The notes under the pieces were generated by a model. That model was not told the origin of the DNA and searched no databases. It saw only the letters and a program-made list of their open reading frames with translations. Position numbers and translations under genes: made by a program. Below, piece by piece: positions 1-10,639 of a stretch of 64,000 bases of DNA (position 1 is its first letter; each line of letters starts with the position of its first letter). Source of the stretch: Gari tellinella (Eukaryota > Mollusca > Bivalvia > Cardiida > Psammobiidae). The DNA lies in the NCBI GenBank assembly GCA_922989275.2, contig OV277856.1:53205358-53269357 (forward strand). Reading direction: 5' to 3'.

Positions 1-16
1 ACTTGACATGAGTGTC

Positions 17-82
17 AAACAGTTTGGATCCTGATCAGACGCCGCGCTACGCGGCGTCTGCTCATGATCCAAACTGTTTGAA
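17..82. repeat. Type A hairpin
   Basis: Near-perfect inverted repeat: CAAACAGTTTGGATCC on the left pairs with GGATCCAAACTGTTTG-like sequence on the right around a CGCG-CTA-CGCG tip. The right arm has a few changes (GCTCATGATCC), so this copy has begun to decay. The host element ends were not resolved. Confidence 0.8.
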
Positions 83-559
83 AATAACTAGTGTACTCGT
101 GGTAAGACATTGGAGGGATTAATTCTATCCTTACCTTCTATTCTGACTATTCAAATGGAGTATTCCATGCAGTTTTCAAACACGACCGAAAATTGCGATT
201 TTTGAGATACCGGAACGTCTTATCTGAAAGAATGACAAACGCTGAGTTTGATCTGAGTTCATGAGTCCTCTGATCTGGTTCTACAAAGTTTGCAAATATT
301 TACGTATACTGATTTCGAGCTTACGGAAGGGGTTGAAAATTGTTTCGCACTGCTCGACTTTGTGAGGGAGCGAGAGAAAGATTGGGAATATTACCTGTGT
401 TTCTTGGAGGCAGAAATCGATACTGGCCTATTCGATGCCTGTGACGTTTTGGCAATTCCCGCCTTTATAGTATTATCAGAGAACATGACGCTAGCGCACT
501 GTGGTACGATTTCTCTTTAACCCTCCGCGCGCTGCGGGCGTAATTGTAATAACTATAAC

Positions 560-624
560 AAACAGTTTGGAACGAGATGAGACGCCGGGTTACCCGGCGT
601 CTCATCTAGTTCCAAACTGTTTGA
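560..624. repeat. Type A hairpin with coordinated arm changes
   Basis: The stem reads GGAACGAGATGAGACGCC on the left and GGCGTCTCATCTAGTTCC on the right. Relative to the usual GGATCCTGATCAGACGCC, both arms carry matching differences (GGAAC/GTTCC and GATGAG/CTCATC), leaving one mismatch. See the covariation finding. Confidence 0.8.
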
Positions 625-1132
625 CACTCTGATGATATTTTCGGAGTAAAAATGTAAATTATTTAATTTTAAGAATTGTTGCAGACGATATTTTTGGTAG
701 ACGAGAAATACTTAACGTGTTAAAGATTAACGAATATGATCCGTTTCACGATTTTACGAGCTCGCGTCAACAACTTCTTTAGTCCGTTGTATTGTTGTTT
801 CGCAAGGCAAGGGTGTTTAGGTTTAAATACGAGTGAATGTATATACCCTGTGTCATTTAAATCTAGCTAGAGCAATAGTGAGGGGGTTTAGAAAACAAGA
901 AATTTAGAGAAATTCGTCTACACTCCGTCCATTTGCACTGTACTGCGAAAGGGGATTAAAGGATTAGATAGAAAAGGGCTTTGATTGTGGAGAAGGTATT
1001 GTAATAGTGTCTATATCAAACAAAGCGACTGTGGATTTTTTTGCGGAAGTTGTAGTGTTATTGTGTCTCTGAAATCCTCCAGTGGATAGCGTGCGTATTG
1101 GAGAACTGGTGTGAAAAAAGTTTTTAAAAAAT

Positions 1133-1289
1133 ATGGAGTTAAAGACGGTTTGGTGTTTTACTGTGCACTTCGTTGCCATGGTGTTTTGTGACAGGCGGGC
1201 CTCTGTGAAACCTATAGAAGACTCTCCAAAATATGGAGCCCACCCCCATAAAATGTCTAGTGATTTATATATGGATCCATGCAAAGCAC
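1133..1289 (+). CDS. Tolloid/BMP1-like metalloprotease, coding exon 1
   Basis: First coding exon of a secreted astacin-family protease of the tolloid/BMP1 group, which process procollagen and BMP antagonists outside the cell. It encodes residues 1-52 plus one base. Residues 1-19 are signal-peptide-like, with a hydrophobic run WCFTVHFVAMVFC. The exon ends in DLYMDPCKA, matching the tolloid prodomain pattern DPCKA just before F.GDI. The start is chosen because ATG has A at -3 and G at +4 and an in-frame TGA lies 21 bases upstream. A consensus donor (CAC|GTAAGT) follows at 1290, and the reading frame continues correctly into 57716. The family assignment comes from the joined product; this exon alone would not identify it. 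Confidence 0.82.
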
Positions 1290-1341
1290 GTAAGTATTCA
1301 TTTTTACTTAGACTTCTAACAGTGACGCGACTGGCATTTGT

Positions 1342-1406
1342 AAACAGTTTGAATCCAGATCAGACGCCGAGTAACTCGGCGTCTGATCAGGATCCAAACT
1401 GTTTGA
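1342..1406. repeat. Type A hairpin just inside intron 1
   Basis: AAACAGTTTGAATCCAGATC pairs with GATCAGGATCCAAACTGTTT around CCGAG-TAA-CTCGG. The tip pair is GAG/CTC rather than the commoner GCG/CGC. It begins 52 bases after the exon 1 donor. Confidence 0.85.
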
Positions 1407-1810
1407 CACTCATATAGACACTTCTGGAAATTCAAACGGTTTAAAAACGTAATTTGTAAACAAGTGACAGACGACAAATTGCTGGCAGACGATATTTTCA
1501 ATGTCTAAAGTGTGGCGTATTTAGAACCAGTCTGCTAGGTAGTAATTATGTGTGGTGTTATCTGCTGGGTGTGGGAAATAGTAATAATCCACGCGACACC
1601 ATGATTAGTTTTGATCGAATACTGTACATATTGCTTATTCCAAACAGGTCGATATTTCATTGTTTCCTGGTAGATATACTGTTTCTCTGAGACTACAGAA
1701 TGAAGGCATGGATAGTGTAGAGACACCCATGCTGGGGTGAGATACAAACACATACTAAAACGCCCACCTATCAGCGAACATAATTTCGGTGTTGACAGCA
1801 TGTGACAACT

Positions 1811-1872
1811 TAAAGAAGGTTGAAAGTAACACAAAAAGCATTTAAAGGAGCTTTTTGTTTTACTTTTAAGTT
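1811..1872. repeat. Degenerate type B hairpin
   Basis: CTTAAAGAAGGTTGAAAGTA and TTTTACTTTTAAGTTTATG are decayed arms of the AAAGCAGG hairpin, with an AAAGCATTTAAAGGAGCTTT middle. Confidence 0.55.
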
Positions 1873-1934
1873 TATGCACACTTGTAAAACAGTTTTACTT
1901 TAGCTGTACATTTTGGTTTCAACCATTACAGGTA

Positions 1935-2180
1935 CAGTGGAGAATCTGTTATTCTTTCCCGTTTAAACGCAAACGTACGCAAACGCAAAGCACTAAAACG
2001 TAGAAAAGAACAACTTTTGGACAATTTTGATAATTCTTGTTTATCTTGGTGGCAAACAGTTTGGAGCCTGATCAGACGCCGGGTTACCCGGCGTCTGATC
2101 TGGCTCCAAGCTGTTTGCACTGCAAATAAAAGTTTTAGCGTAAACGCGTTTATTGGGAAATAATAACAGATTCTCCACTG
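1935..2180 (+). mobile_element. TA1 MITE, full length, plus
   Basis: 246 bp flanked by TA on both sides (1933-1934, 2181-2182). It has 26-bp-class terminal inverted repeats, the long arm GTTTAAACGCAAACGTACGC, the hairpin GTTTGGAGCC...CCGGGTTACCCGG, then GCGTAAACGCGTTTATTGGG. Ends starting CAGTG with a TA duplication are typical of Tc1/mariner-type non-autonomous elements; no transposase is encoded. The right tip reads GGGAAATAATAAC instead of GGGAAAGAATAAC. Confidence 0.92.
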
Positions 2181-2218
2181 TACCCCACAGTTCTACATGT
2201 AGTTAATGATAAATGACC

Positions 2219-2418
2219 ACTTAAAGCAGGTTGAAAGTAAAGCAGAATGTAACCTAAGGCGTATTTTGTTTTACTTTCAGCCTGCTTTAAGCTGCCAACT
2301 ACAAGAATATAGAGAAAATACATTTTGATTTATATTCATGACTATATAAAGTGGAAGTATTTTCTTCAGTGAAGGAATAGATTAAATGCGTAAAAAATCT
2401 TATTTATGGAGTAATGGG
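2219..2418. mobile_element. TTAA-B element, hairpin and right side
   Basis: The hairpin (2219-2292, ACTTAAAGCAGGTTGAAAG / CTTTCAGCCTGCTTTAAG) is followed by the family's right flank (TATAAAGTGGAAGTATTTTC) and ends AATGGG at the TTAA at 2419-2422. The left end abuts the TA1 copy and was not resolved. Confidence 0.7.
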
Positions 2419-2454
2419 TTAACGTTTCGCTTGTTAATTGCGACTAGACTAGTA

Positions 2455-2526
2455 TTTGCAAAACACTTGGATCAAGATCAGATGACACGAAACACGGATT
2501 CTGGATCAGGATATAAACTGCTTGAT
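2455..2526. repeat. Decayed type A hairpin
   Basis: AAAACACTTGGATCAAGATC and GGATCAGGATATAAACTGCTT are recognisable arms with many mismatches. Confidence 0.5.
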
Positions 2527-2622
2527 CCTTATGTTTGTGTGTCTTAGGCTAAATTCTAGTACAGATAAACAGGAAACCAGATAAGGGGAGTATTTCAAAA
2601 TCAAAAATCTTTATTTCTGCTT

Positions 2623-2698
2623 TAAACCCTATGGTGTTACTACTCATTAGAATCGTCTCAAAGAGACGATTCTAATTAGTAGTAACAACATAGGATTT
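2623..2698. repeat. Unclassified palindrome
   Basis: Two roughly 36-base arms (GTTACTACTCATTAGAATCG and CGATTCTAATTAGTAGTAAC) close on a GTCTCAAAGAGAC tip. Part of the same sequence recurs at 11320-11375, so it is a dispersed repeat. Confidence 0.7.
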
Positions 2699-3050
2699 GA
2701 TGCTAAAATAAGTGAGAAAATACTGGATTTGTCTTATCTGGAGCCCTGATAAATACTTTGAGGCAACTGGAATTGTAACAAGCGAACCACCAGTTGAGCT
2801 TCTTTTACATGGTAGTTGTATAGTCTCATCTTTGAACCCCTAAGACGGCAGGCTAATTTTGTGACAGGTGCCGTCCTCGGTGAGGGATATGAACAGATTA
2901 AAACATTGCTCCATCTTGTTTATCAGTACATATGTGGGCTTGGTAGTTATACATGTAGTGAACGTTTACACTTTACAGTACATGTATTTAAAATTGATTG
3001 AGAACATCTACTCCTGTTCCAGGTTAATGTAACTTTATTTCAAGTATATC

Positions 3051-3052
3051 AT

Positions 3053-3114
<62 letters not shown>

Positions 3115-3235
3115 CAGAGAGAGAGAGAGAGAGTCAGAGAGGCAGAGAGAGAGAGAGAGAGAGAGTGAGATACAGACAGACAGACATACAGACAGACATA
3201 TATAGACAGAGGGACAGAGACAGAGAGAGGAATGG
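3051..3235. repeat. GA/GACA microsatellite
   Basis: Compound purine repeat of GAGA, CAGA and CATA units. Open frames through it are repeat artefacts. Confidence 0.95.
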
Positions 3236-3329
3236 GGTTAGGGAAAAGTGGGTTTCGGGCCAGATACCCGACACCCTGACATGCAATATGGCGTCAATTA
3301 AACTGAATATGTAGGTGATTTTAAATAGA

Positions 3330-3478
3330 GTGTCACACTTATATCTGGCGTCTAATCTGGCTCCAAAATATTTGCCACTCAGATTAAAATAAATAGTAAA
3401 AAATACCAACAAGTTGTTATTTTGTACGTAAAAATATTTTGGTATCGTTTGCGCATTGTTTAAACGGGAATGCACTGT
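3330..3478 (-). mobile_element. Degenerate TA1 fragment, minus
   Basis: Retains GGCGTCTAATCTGGCTCCAA, TTGCCACTCAGATTAAAATA and GTTTAAACGGGA before a decayed end GCACTGTA. Confidence 0.6.
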
Positions 3479-3627
3479 ATAGTTGCGTTGTGCAATAAAG
3501 TGTTAATAAAATGGGGAAATGTATCTAATACTTGAGTTATAGTTTTGATCGACACTTAAATAAGAATTTTTAATGAAGAGAGACTGAGGGAGATTTATTT
3601 CCAGGGTGGGAAAAGCTGATGTTTTAA

Positions 3628-3832
3628 CCCTTCTTCTGCTGTGATATCGTCTGCTTCGAAATTGTCGTCTGCAAAATTTGTAAAATTCAGATTTATTCAT
3701 TTTTTTAGTGAAGAAACCTTAAGGCAAGTGTCAAACAGTTTGGATCCAGATCAGACGCCGCGTTACGCGGCGTCTGATCTGGATCTAAACTGTTTGCAAA
3801 AATCAGTAAATTCGCGAACAGCAGGCAAAGGA
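3628..3832. mobile_element. TTAA-A element
   Basis: Bounded by TTAA at 3624-3627 and 3833-3836, with ends CCCTTCTTCTGC and GCAGGCAAAGG. Inside are two GTCGTCTGC words and a near-perfect type A hairpin at 3733-3798 (CAGATCAGACGCCGCG / CGCGGCGTCTGATCTG). TTAA duplication with C/G-run ends suggests mobilisation by a piggyBac-type transposase, which is an inference. Confidence 0.75.
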
Positions 3833-3894
3833 TTAATCCACCTATCTTACTGTACCATCGTTGTCATTAACCCCGTCACTGCCCTTTCCTGTTA

Positions 3895-4149
3895 CAGTGG
3901 AGAAAACGTAAATTATTCCTTCCCAACAAACACGTTTACGCTAAAACTATCATTCCCAATGCAAACAGTTTAGAGCCAGATCAGACGCCGGGAAACCCGG
4001 CGTCTGATCAGGCCCCAAAATGTTTGCCACTCAGGTTAAAATGAAGAGTCAGAATTATTAAAAACTTGTCATTTTCTCTATTTTTATTACATTGTGTTTG
4101 CGTTTCGTTTGCGTTTTTAAAACGGGAAAGATTATCGTCTTCTCAACTG
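3895..4149 (-). mobile_element. TA1 MITE, older copy, minus
   Basis: TA-flanked at the left (3893-3894), ending TCTCAACTG-TA. It carries GAAACGCAAACGC-type sequence (GCGTTTCGTTTGCG on this strand) instead of the CGTACG of young copies, so it belongs to an older subfamily. Confidence 0.8.
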
Positions 4150-4163
4150 TACATGTCGTATTT

Positions 4164-4232
4164 GCAAACAGTCTTGATCGTGATCAGACGCCGCGTAACG
4201 TAGACTCTTATCAGAATCCAACCTCTTCGACA
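4164..4232. repeat. Decayed type A hairpin
   Basis: GCAAACAGTCTTGATCGTGA TCAGACGCCGCG is clear on the left; the right arm (CAGAATCCAACCTCTTCGAC) is eroded. Confidence 0.5.
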
Positions 4233-4880
4233 CGCATTTCCATATTTTATAAGTCAAAATACCTATATATCCTTAGAAAGCCTGACCGATTTTGTACACA
4301 TAACACAGACACTACGGGTCTTGTTTGGAGCTCATTTTCTAAATAAACACTACACTCTGACATCTCAAAACTACTCTGACGTGTCAAAACGAAACTGAAA
4401 GTGACAATCTATTTTAAGAGGCGCTATATTTAAATCGCGTTCACGCAATGCGCGAATTAGTTAAAAAAAGAAAAGAAAAAAAGAGGATCCTGAGCTCAGT
4501 TTGAGCTTTGTGAGCTTTGTGTTGACATGTCAGTGTTACTGAATTCTAGCATGAGTGCTATTATAACGGGTTTTGACAAAAAGGTCGCGTACATTTTAAA
4601 CCGAAAGTAGAAAGATGGACCGTTTCGGCCCCTCTGGTATTCGCATTTTTCCAATCTTGCAAATTTGTGTCTGGATCCATTTTCGATGCTGCCTGAAAGT
4701 GTCACATTTTGCAGGAGACCATTGACATTCTAGAAATAGAAAGTGCCGAACTTTGCCTTTCAGAAAAGTCTTCCAACGCGATGTGCGAATCATAACTTTT
4801 TCATTCTACGGAAGCCAACATGTGCCATAAACGTCAACACGTTTTAATACGTTTTGGGCGTGGAAAGGATATAACAATTA

Positions 4881-5126
4881 CAGTGGAGAATCTGTTATTC
4901 TTTCCCAATAAACGCGTTTACGCTAAAACTATTATTTGCAGTGCAAACAGTTTGGAGCCAGATCAGATGCCGGGTAACCCGGCGTCTGATCAGGCTCCAA
5001 ACTGTTTGCCACCAAGATAAACAAGAATTATCAGAATTGTCCAAAAGTTGTTCTTTTCTACGTTTTAGTGCTTTGCGTTTGCGTACGTTTGCGTTTAAGC
5101 GGGAAAGAATAACAGATTCTCCACTG
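4881..5126 (-). mobile_element. TA1 MITE, full length, minus
   Basis: 246 bp, inserted at a TA (TTA|CAGTGG ... CCACTG|TAA). Young CGTACG subfamily. One hairpin mismatch (CAGATGCC against GGCGTCTG). Confidence 0.92.
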
Positions 5127-5356
5127 TAACAGAATAAGGAAGAATCCATTAAAAAAATCAGCATTTCTTGTTGTAAGTACTTAATGACTGCAGTGTTTTC
5201 GTAAAGTTGGCTTCAAAGACCTGCTATTGCTTGTGTTTTTTGTTGTTTTTGTTTGTTGGTGTTTTTGTTGTTATTGCAAATAACTTGACAAGGCAGAAAA
5301 AAGAGACCAATCAGACTGGTGAGACTTTTCAAACGAAGGCTGTTGCACGCTAGGTA

Positions 5357-5420
5357 CAGTGGAAAAGGTGTTATTCTTTCCCGTTTAAATAAAATTAAAC
5401 GCAATTGCAAACCTATATCA
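5357..5420 (+). mobile_element. TA1 left-end fragment, plus
   Basis: CAGTGGAAAAGGTGTTATTC then CCCGTTTAAA; similarity is lost within about 65 bp, just before the next copy. Confidence 0.65.
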
Positions 5421-5442
5421 AATGTTAACTTTTCGGTCGTTA

Positions 5443-5688
5443 CAGTGGAGAATCTGTTATTCTTTCCGAATAAACGCGTTTACGCTCAAACTATTATTTG
5501 CAGTGCAAACAGTTTGAAGCCAGATCAGACGCCGGGTAACCCGGCGTCTGATCAGGCTCCAAACTGTTTGCCACCAAGATAAGCAAGAATTATCAGAATT
5601 GTCCAAAAGTTGTTCTTTTCTACGTTTTAGTACTTTGCGTTTGCGTACGTTTGCGTTTAAACGGGAAAGAATAACAGATTCTCCACTG
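5443..5688 (-). mobile_element. TA1 MITE, full length, minus
   Basis: 246 bp between TA dinucleotides (GTTA / TAACG). Left hairpin arm has GTTTGAAGCC, a single change from GTTTGGAGCC. Confidence 0.92.
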
Positions 5689-5944
5689 TAACGACCTTTT
5701 ATCTGCATGCCATGGCAAACAATTTGAGGCATGAACAGACGCCTGTTAACATGGTGTTTGAGCACAAACGCGTTTATAAGGAAAGAAAATCATCTTCTCA
5801 TTGTCTGCAAATAGTTTGTCTGTAACACATTTCTGACTGGATTTATTTACAATTCCATTGAGAAAGTAAACATTTAACCGCGAATGCAATGCAGCGAAAT
5901 ATAGAAATGAACGGATAATATTGAAAAATATTGACGATTTTTAA

Positions 5945-6090
5945 CTCCGAGTTACTCGATGTCTTTTCTGGCACTCAGATTAAAATAAATAGTCAGAATT
6001 GTCGCACAGTTGTTCTTTTCTGCAATATATTGCCATGCATTTGCGTTTTGTTAGCGTTTAAACGGGAAAGAATAACGGTTTCTCTACTGT
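5945..6090 (-). mobile_element. TA1 long-arm half, minus
   Basis: Begins inside the hairpin (GTTACTCGATGTC) and runs through CACTCAGATTAAAATAAATA to GGGAAAGAATAACGG...CTACTG-TA. The short arm is missing. Confidence 0.7.
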
Positions 6091-6446
6091 AACCGTTATG
6101 AAATCAGCAGACATCAACAGTTATACATGTAACATATTTCACCGCAAACTGTCATATTTCTTTGCTTTTGTAATTAACCTGATGAGAAAATATAATTATA
6201 AGTGTTATTACTTAGTCTTTAGTTGATGTGGTTTTCTCAGGATAATTTCATTCGAAACTATGTCTTATAGAGAGGCCATACTCTAGATAAAAGTGAGTAA
6301 ACTATTTTCCGAATTATTTCCGAGTGCTCTATATGCCTCTACCCAAAGCCTTCATGTGCCTTGTGACTAGTACTGACTACCCATTACATGATTCTAATGA
6401 CACGGCACAGCATTATAGTGTTTAGATTACATACGGATAAACGTAT
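6091..6446. other. Intronic stretch without recognised features
   Basis: AT-rich sequence with no repeat family, open frame or RNA signal that I can assign. Confidence 0.5.
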
Positions 6447-6520
6447 CTGGCCCAAAGGTTATAAAGTTTGAGTTGAGTCTGAGATCGTTCGAAAGCATTT
6501 AACTGTCAGATTTGATCTTT
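6447..6520. repeat. Family I palindrome, left half
   Basis: GGTTATAAAGTTTGAGTTGA then AAGCATTTAACTG matches the left arm of the complete copies at 10222 and 49214. Confidence 0.65.
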
Positions 6521-6897
6521 TGCTAATAAATTGTCAAACAGTTTTTATTCAGATCAGACGCCGAGTTACGCAAGTTCAGTTACAGTAGGCGTGGTAGGAA
6601 CTAACCGTATTGTTGAAACTTTATGTTATCGGTTCTTCTGTTACTACCTCTACTATTGTGGCTGTAAAACGGTCATTGGGTGCATTAAAATTAGGTTTCA
6701 ACTTGGCTAGTCTGCCCTAATGAAAGTTTCACCGTTCCCTTGATACTTGTAAACTAATAAAAACACATCTTATCATCGTTCACCCCCGGCCGTGGCTTCA
6801 TTTCTCCGCTCTGGTGAGGCCCTGGGATAAGCTCATTGACAGCTGAAGTGGTGTACCTTACCCTTTCACCAACACCCCGTGTACGATAATTAATAGC

Positions 6898-7068
6898 CAA
6901 ACAGTTTGGACCCTGATCAGACGCCGCGTAACCCGGCGTCTGATCAGGATCCAAACTGTTTGACAGTAGTTCCTATATTTCTTATGTCAAAATACCTTAA
7001 ATTGGATTTTGATAAACAAAAGCAGACGAGAATTGTATAAAGCAGATGACGTCACGGCAGTGAAGGGG
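6898..7068. mobile_element. TTAA-A element, hairpin and right end
   Basis: Hairpin 6898-6963 (GTTTGGACCCTGATCAGACG / CGTCTGATCAGGATCCAAAC) followed by the family flank with GCAGACGAGAATTG and the end GGCAGTGAAGGGG at TTAA 7069-7072. The left end lies somewhere in 6700-6890 but is not clear. Confidence 0.65.
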
Positions 7069-7224
7069 TTAATCCCAAAACGTATCAATTGGCTTGTCAT
7101 AAAACTGGTGTAACGATGTTTATTGCCAGGGTAGTGGAGTGAAGGTGCAGGCTTCATCAATACTTGAAGTGCGAGAAGACAATCATGTGTATGTAAAACG
7201 ATTTGAAACCAAACAATACATATA

Positions 7225-7470
7225 CAGTGGAGAATCTGTTATTCTTTCCCGTTAAAACGCAAACGTACGCAAACGCAAAGCGCTAAAACGTAGAAAAGAA
7301 CAACTTTTTGACAATTCTGATATTTCATGTTTATCTTGGTGGCAAACAGTTTGGAGCCTGATCAGACGCCGGGTTACCCGGCGTCTGATCTGGCTCCAAA
7401 CTGTTTGCACTGCAAATAATAGTTTTAGCGTAAACGCGTTTATTGGGAAAAAATAACAGATTCTCCACTG
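7225..7470 (+). mobile_element. TA1 MITE, full length, plus
   Basis: 246 bp; its right end shares a TATA junction with the next TA1 copy, so two elements sit head to tail. Variant words AATTCTGATATTTCATG and GCGCTAAAACG ally it with the copies at 50454 and 61125. Confidence 0.92.
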
Positions 7471-7474
7471 TATA

Positions 7475-7602
7475 CAGTGGGGAGGATGTTATTCTCTCCC
7501 GTTAAAACGCAAACGAAACGCAAACGCATTGCACAAAAATGTTGATAAACTGTTTCACATTTCTTACTATTCTTTTTTACTCCAAACAGTTTGGAGCCTG
7601 GT
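7475..7602 (+). mobile_element. TA1 MITE, truncated, plus
   Basis: Older subfamily (CGAAACGCAAACGC) starting CAGTGGGGAGGATG; ends inside the left hairpin arm at GTTTGGAGCCTGG. Confidence 0.75.
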
Positions 7603-7680
7603 TTAAACATATTTTATTTCAATTTTTTACAGAAATGGGGTCGGGCTACAAGTGCTCAACACTTAGTTACAGCCCCCTCT

Positions 7681-7705
7681 CCCCCCCCCCCCCCCCCCCC
7701 CCCCC
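7681..7705. repeat. Poly-C tract
   Basis: About 25 C residues, interrupted only at the edges; a likely site of length error in assembly. Confidence 0.9.
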
Positions 7706-8059
7706 TAATGTTTGATGACACTAAGAATGGACAATAATGGCAACAAAACAAAATTTGCAATACAGGTAGGAAATGCAGCAGAAATAAGGTATCAAAAAGG
7801 CTCAAAAGTGCTTTGTGACCGTGTTGCATGTACTTGTGAAGGTGACTGCTAACAGCAGAGCAAAAGTAATACAGACTAACAACTGCATTATACCATCGTC
7901 TTGCATTCAGCCGCCATCTGCCCCTTGTACCAATAAACCAATAAACTACTGTCATCGTAGACCATAGTAGAGTATTTGAATTTGAAGGTCATGGTCTAGC
8001 CACGCATTTGAAATATTTAAACCTTAAATTTTAATTTCTAAATGATAATATAAACATTA

Positions 8060-8153
8060 CCCGGCGTCTGATGTGGCTCTAACCTGTTTGCAATAGAAGT
8101 AATAGTAAGATATATATAAACGCGTGGGGAAAGAATAACGAGACTTCTCTATT
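8060..8153 (+). mobile_element. TA1 right-end fragment, plus
   Basis: CCCGGCGTCTGATGTGGCTC, then GGGGAAAGAATAACG and CTATTG-TA. Confidence 0.65.
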
Positions 8154-8312
8154 GTATACAGGGCATCTTAACCCAATAACGTCTATCATCTATATACAAA
8201 AGACAGTGCAGACCCCGATGAGACGTCGCTAATTTTGGTGTCTCATCAGCGTCAGGAAAAATGTGCTTTTTCATATATGATCCGCTGTATATATAGACGA
8301 ACACTGCAGTTA

Positions 8313-8556
8313 CAGTGGAGAATCTGTTATTCTTTCCCGTTTAAACGCAAACGTACGAACGCAAAGCACTAAAACGTAGAAAAGAACAATTTTTGGACAA
8401 TTCTTATAATTCTTGTTTATCTTGGTGGCAAACAGGTTGGAGCCTGATCAGACGCCGGGCTACCCGGCGTCTGATCTGGCTCCAAACTGTTTGCACTGCA
8501 AATAATAGTTATAGCGTAAACGCGTTTATTGGGAAAGAATAACAGATTCTCCACTG
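8313..8556 (+). mobile_element. TA1 MITE, full length, plus
   Basis: 244 bp; the two missing bases are in CGTACGAACGC, where the usual sequence is CGTACGCAAACGC. TA on both sides. Confidence 0.92.
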
Positions 8557-8701
8557 TACAAAACCAACACACAATGACAACCTATAACCAACGACCATAT
8601 ATATATACATGGCAATAATATACATGGACAGTCTAATATATTAGTGGCATTCTGCATTACTTTAACAATGCATCAAGCCACCACATAATTTTGAAACACC
8701 A

Positions 8702-8960
8702 TTGTTTCTTCAGGGCTGCCATTTCTCCGGATTTTTCCTAAATCTTCGTTTTTTTTCTAGTACATGATAGCTTAAAGCAGACTGAAAGTAAAGCAGAATG
8801 CGCCTGATGGCGCATTCTGCTTTCTTTCCAGCCTGCTTTAAGTAGTCACATGCCAACAGAACTAGAAATAGGCTATCGCAAATCGTAAAATCGCACTTGA
8901 AAAATGCAAATTTGGAAATCTTAGGATTTTTCATGCCAACTTATGACAGTCCTGTTTCTT
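8702..8960. mobile_element. Family G element carrying a type B hairpin
   Basis: Outer sequence AGGGCTGCCATTTCTCCGGA on the left; AATTTGGAAATCTTAGGA, TTTTTCATG and GACAGTCCTG on the right, shared with 42035-42285 and 48044-48362. The hairpin at 8770-8842 (GCTTAAAGCAGACTGAAAG / CTTTCCAGCCTGCTTTAAG) tips at GCGCCTGATGGCGC. Confidence 0.7.
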
Positions 8961-9149
8961 CCATGGCTGTCGTTGTACACAGATGTCTGAATGGGATTAG
9001 TAGGAGAACTGTTGGGAAAATCACTTTCAAATTCTCTTTAGTGTAACAAACTACTAGATCATTTTCGTGGCTAAACTAGATGCTCCCAATGTTCCAGCTT
9101 CAAGGAATCATTAGGAATTTATAGGTTTGATGTGTAGGAAGTACCTTAA

Positions 9150-9372
9150 CTCTTTGCATGCTGGGTAATTTTTGTCGTCTGCAACATTTTATCGTCTGCT
9201 ATTATTCTAAAATTAGATTTTTAAAAAGAAAAATTCTTTAAAATTCAGGATCAGAATGGCAAACCGTTTGGATCCTGATGAGACGCCGCGTTACGCGGCG
9301 TCTCATCAGGATCCAAACTGTTTGCAAAGGCAATCACTATGGCGGATATATCCGCCGCTAGCATGCAACGAG
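9150..9372. mobile_element. TTAA-A element with GATGAG/CTCATC stem
   Basis: TTAA at 9146-9149 and 9373-9376; ends CTCTTTGCATGCT and AGCATGCAACGAG are inverted repeats. The hairpin 9257-9330 is perfect through GGATCCTGATGAGACGCC, and both arms carry the change from GATCAG to GATGAG. Confidence 0.8.
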
Positions 9373-9750
9373 TTAACTGTATAAACTGTATCATTCAGAG
9401 TAACATGTCAATTATAATATAACTAACGCAAGCAATGCAGACTCTGATAAAGCGGTGTCTCATTTGGGTCTTTACTGTTTGCGTAAGTTTTTTCTAAGGT
9501 CCATTTATGCATTACTGGATAATAGATGTAAAGGTTCATTTCCCAGAATTTTGCCAGCAAAGATAAGGTTAATTGATAGGTATTATGGCGAGCTCTGCAG
9601 TTGACAGGCTGCTATGAAATATTGATACAAGATGAATGACAAGTGTCAAATTGTATCAACTGGAAATTAAATACGAGGCGGCAGTTAACGTTGAACTGCT
9701 GTTATATAGTCATGTATATATCATTCACCCTGGAAACTCACAATTTACGA

Positions 9751-9963
9751 TTAAGGTTGAGGACCCTTAATGAGATCGGGCCAGTGTCGGTTAATATCGA
9801 CAGCTATACGGAGAGCGATCGGCCGTTCTCGTCAAAAATTGTCAACCCGTTCCGAACTATGCTAAGCATAATTCGGAAAGGGGCGACAGTTGACGAGAAT
9901 ACCCGATTACAGTACGTAGAGTAACGATTTTGGTCCAATATTATTAGGGGTTTCTAACCTTAA
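9751..9963. mobile_element. Family H element
   Basis: Ends TTAAGGTTGAGGACCC and GGGTTTCTAACCTTAA are inverted repeats, with inner arms ATGAGATCGGGCC / GATTTTGGTCC. Related copies at 58557-58769 and, in part, 17350-17455. Middle sequence includes GGAGAGCGATCGGC, shared with 58557. Confidence 0.7.
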
Positions 9964-10221
9964 GTCTAGGCCATTGTTGTGGATGACTATTTATGGTTGA
10001 TTTTACACATTGTACATTGTATTACAAAATGACAAACAGTAAATACCTTAATTTGGGTCTTCATTGTTTGCTTATGACACGTGTACGCTTCACAGGTACA
10101 CTGTTTGTAAATGACGAGTAAACTCGTCGATAGGGATGAGTTTACTTTACCTCACGGAGACTGTCATGTATAGACTGTGAAATATTCCAGCAATCACATA
10201 GGACGAGTTTATATTGCAGAA

Positions 10222-10372
10222 CCCAGGGTCCAAGGTTTTTCAGTTGAGTCTAAATTCGTTCTCAAGCATTTGATTGGTCAGATTTGAGCCTAGGCTCAAA
10301 TCTGGCCAATCAAATGCTTGAGTACTCACTCAGACTCAGCTCAAACGCTTTATAACCTCGGACCCAGACATA
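10222..10372. repeat. Family I palindrome, complete
   Basis: Arms of about 70 bp from CAGGGTCCAAGG to GACCCAG centre on GAGCCTAGGCTC, with CAAGCATTTGATTGG pairing with CCAATCAAATGCTTG. The full copy at 49214 shares the same centre. Confidence 0.8.
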
Positions 10373-10384
10373 AACAGACATTAG

Positions 10385-10602
10385 TAGTTCCCGTTAAATC
10401 AATTCAAGTGCAAATGCATTGTAATAGAATGTACAAAATAGCAACCATTTCAAATTATTAAATATTAGTTTTAATCTGAATAGCAAACGGGTTTGAGCCT
10501 GATCAGAAGCCGGGTAACACAATGACTCCAAACTGTTAGCAATGGACTAACGGTTTTAATCATAAATGTGTTTATTGGGAAATAATAATGTCTTCTCAAC
10601 TG
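10385..10602 (+). mobile_element. Old TA1 copy, plus
   Basis: Decayed long arm (GTTCCCGTTAAATC, GCAAATGCATTG), hairpin remnant GCCTGATCAGAAGCCGGGT and right end GTGTTTATTGGGAAATAATA...CAACTG-TA. Confidence 0.65.
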
Positions 10603-10639
10603 TATGTCTTCCTTTATAACTGGTCTTATATAATATGTT

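Larger units (their letters stand above)
1..1132. other. 5' flank and probable 5' UTR of the tolloid-like gene
   Basis: No protein I recognise is encoded here. Two hairpins (17-82 and 560-624) are the only clear structure. The A-rich stretch just before 1133 and the in-frame TGA at 1112-1114 suggest the last few hundred bases are transcribed leader. No convincing TATA box or initiator could be assigned, and an additional upstream non-coding exon cannot be excluded. Confidence 0.4.

Noticed and set aside
290..520. 76-codon open frame upstream of exon 1
   Set aside because: Composition is protein-like, but no motif is recognised, its ATG context is weak, and it ends near a MITE hairpin. Could be part of a leader or an upstream gene; not supportable.
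9643..9924. 93-codon frame with LRLRLRTLNEIGPVSV
   Set aside because: Overlaps the family H inverted-repeat element; no known domain.
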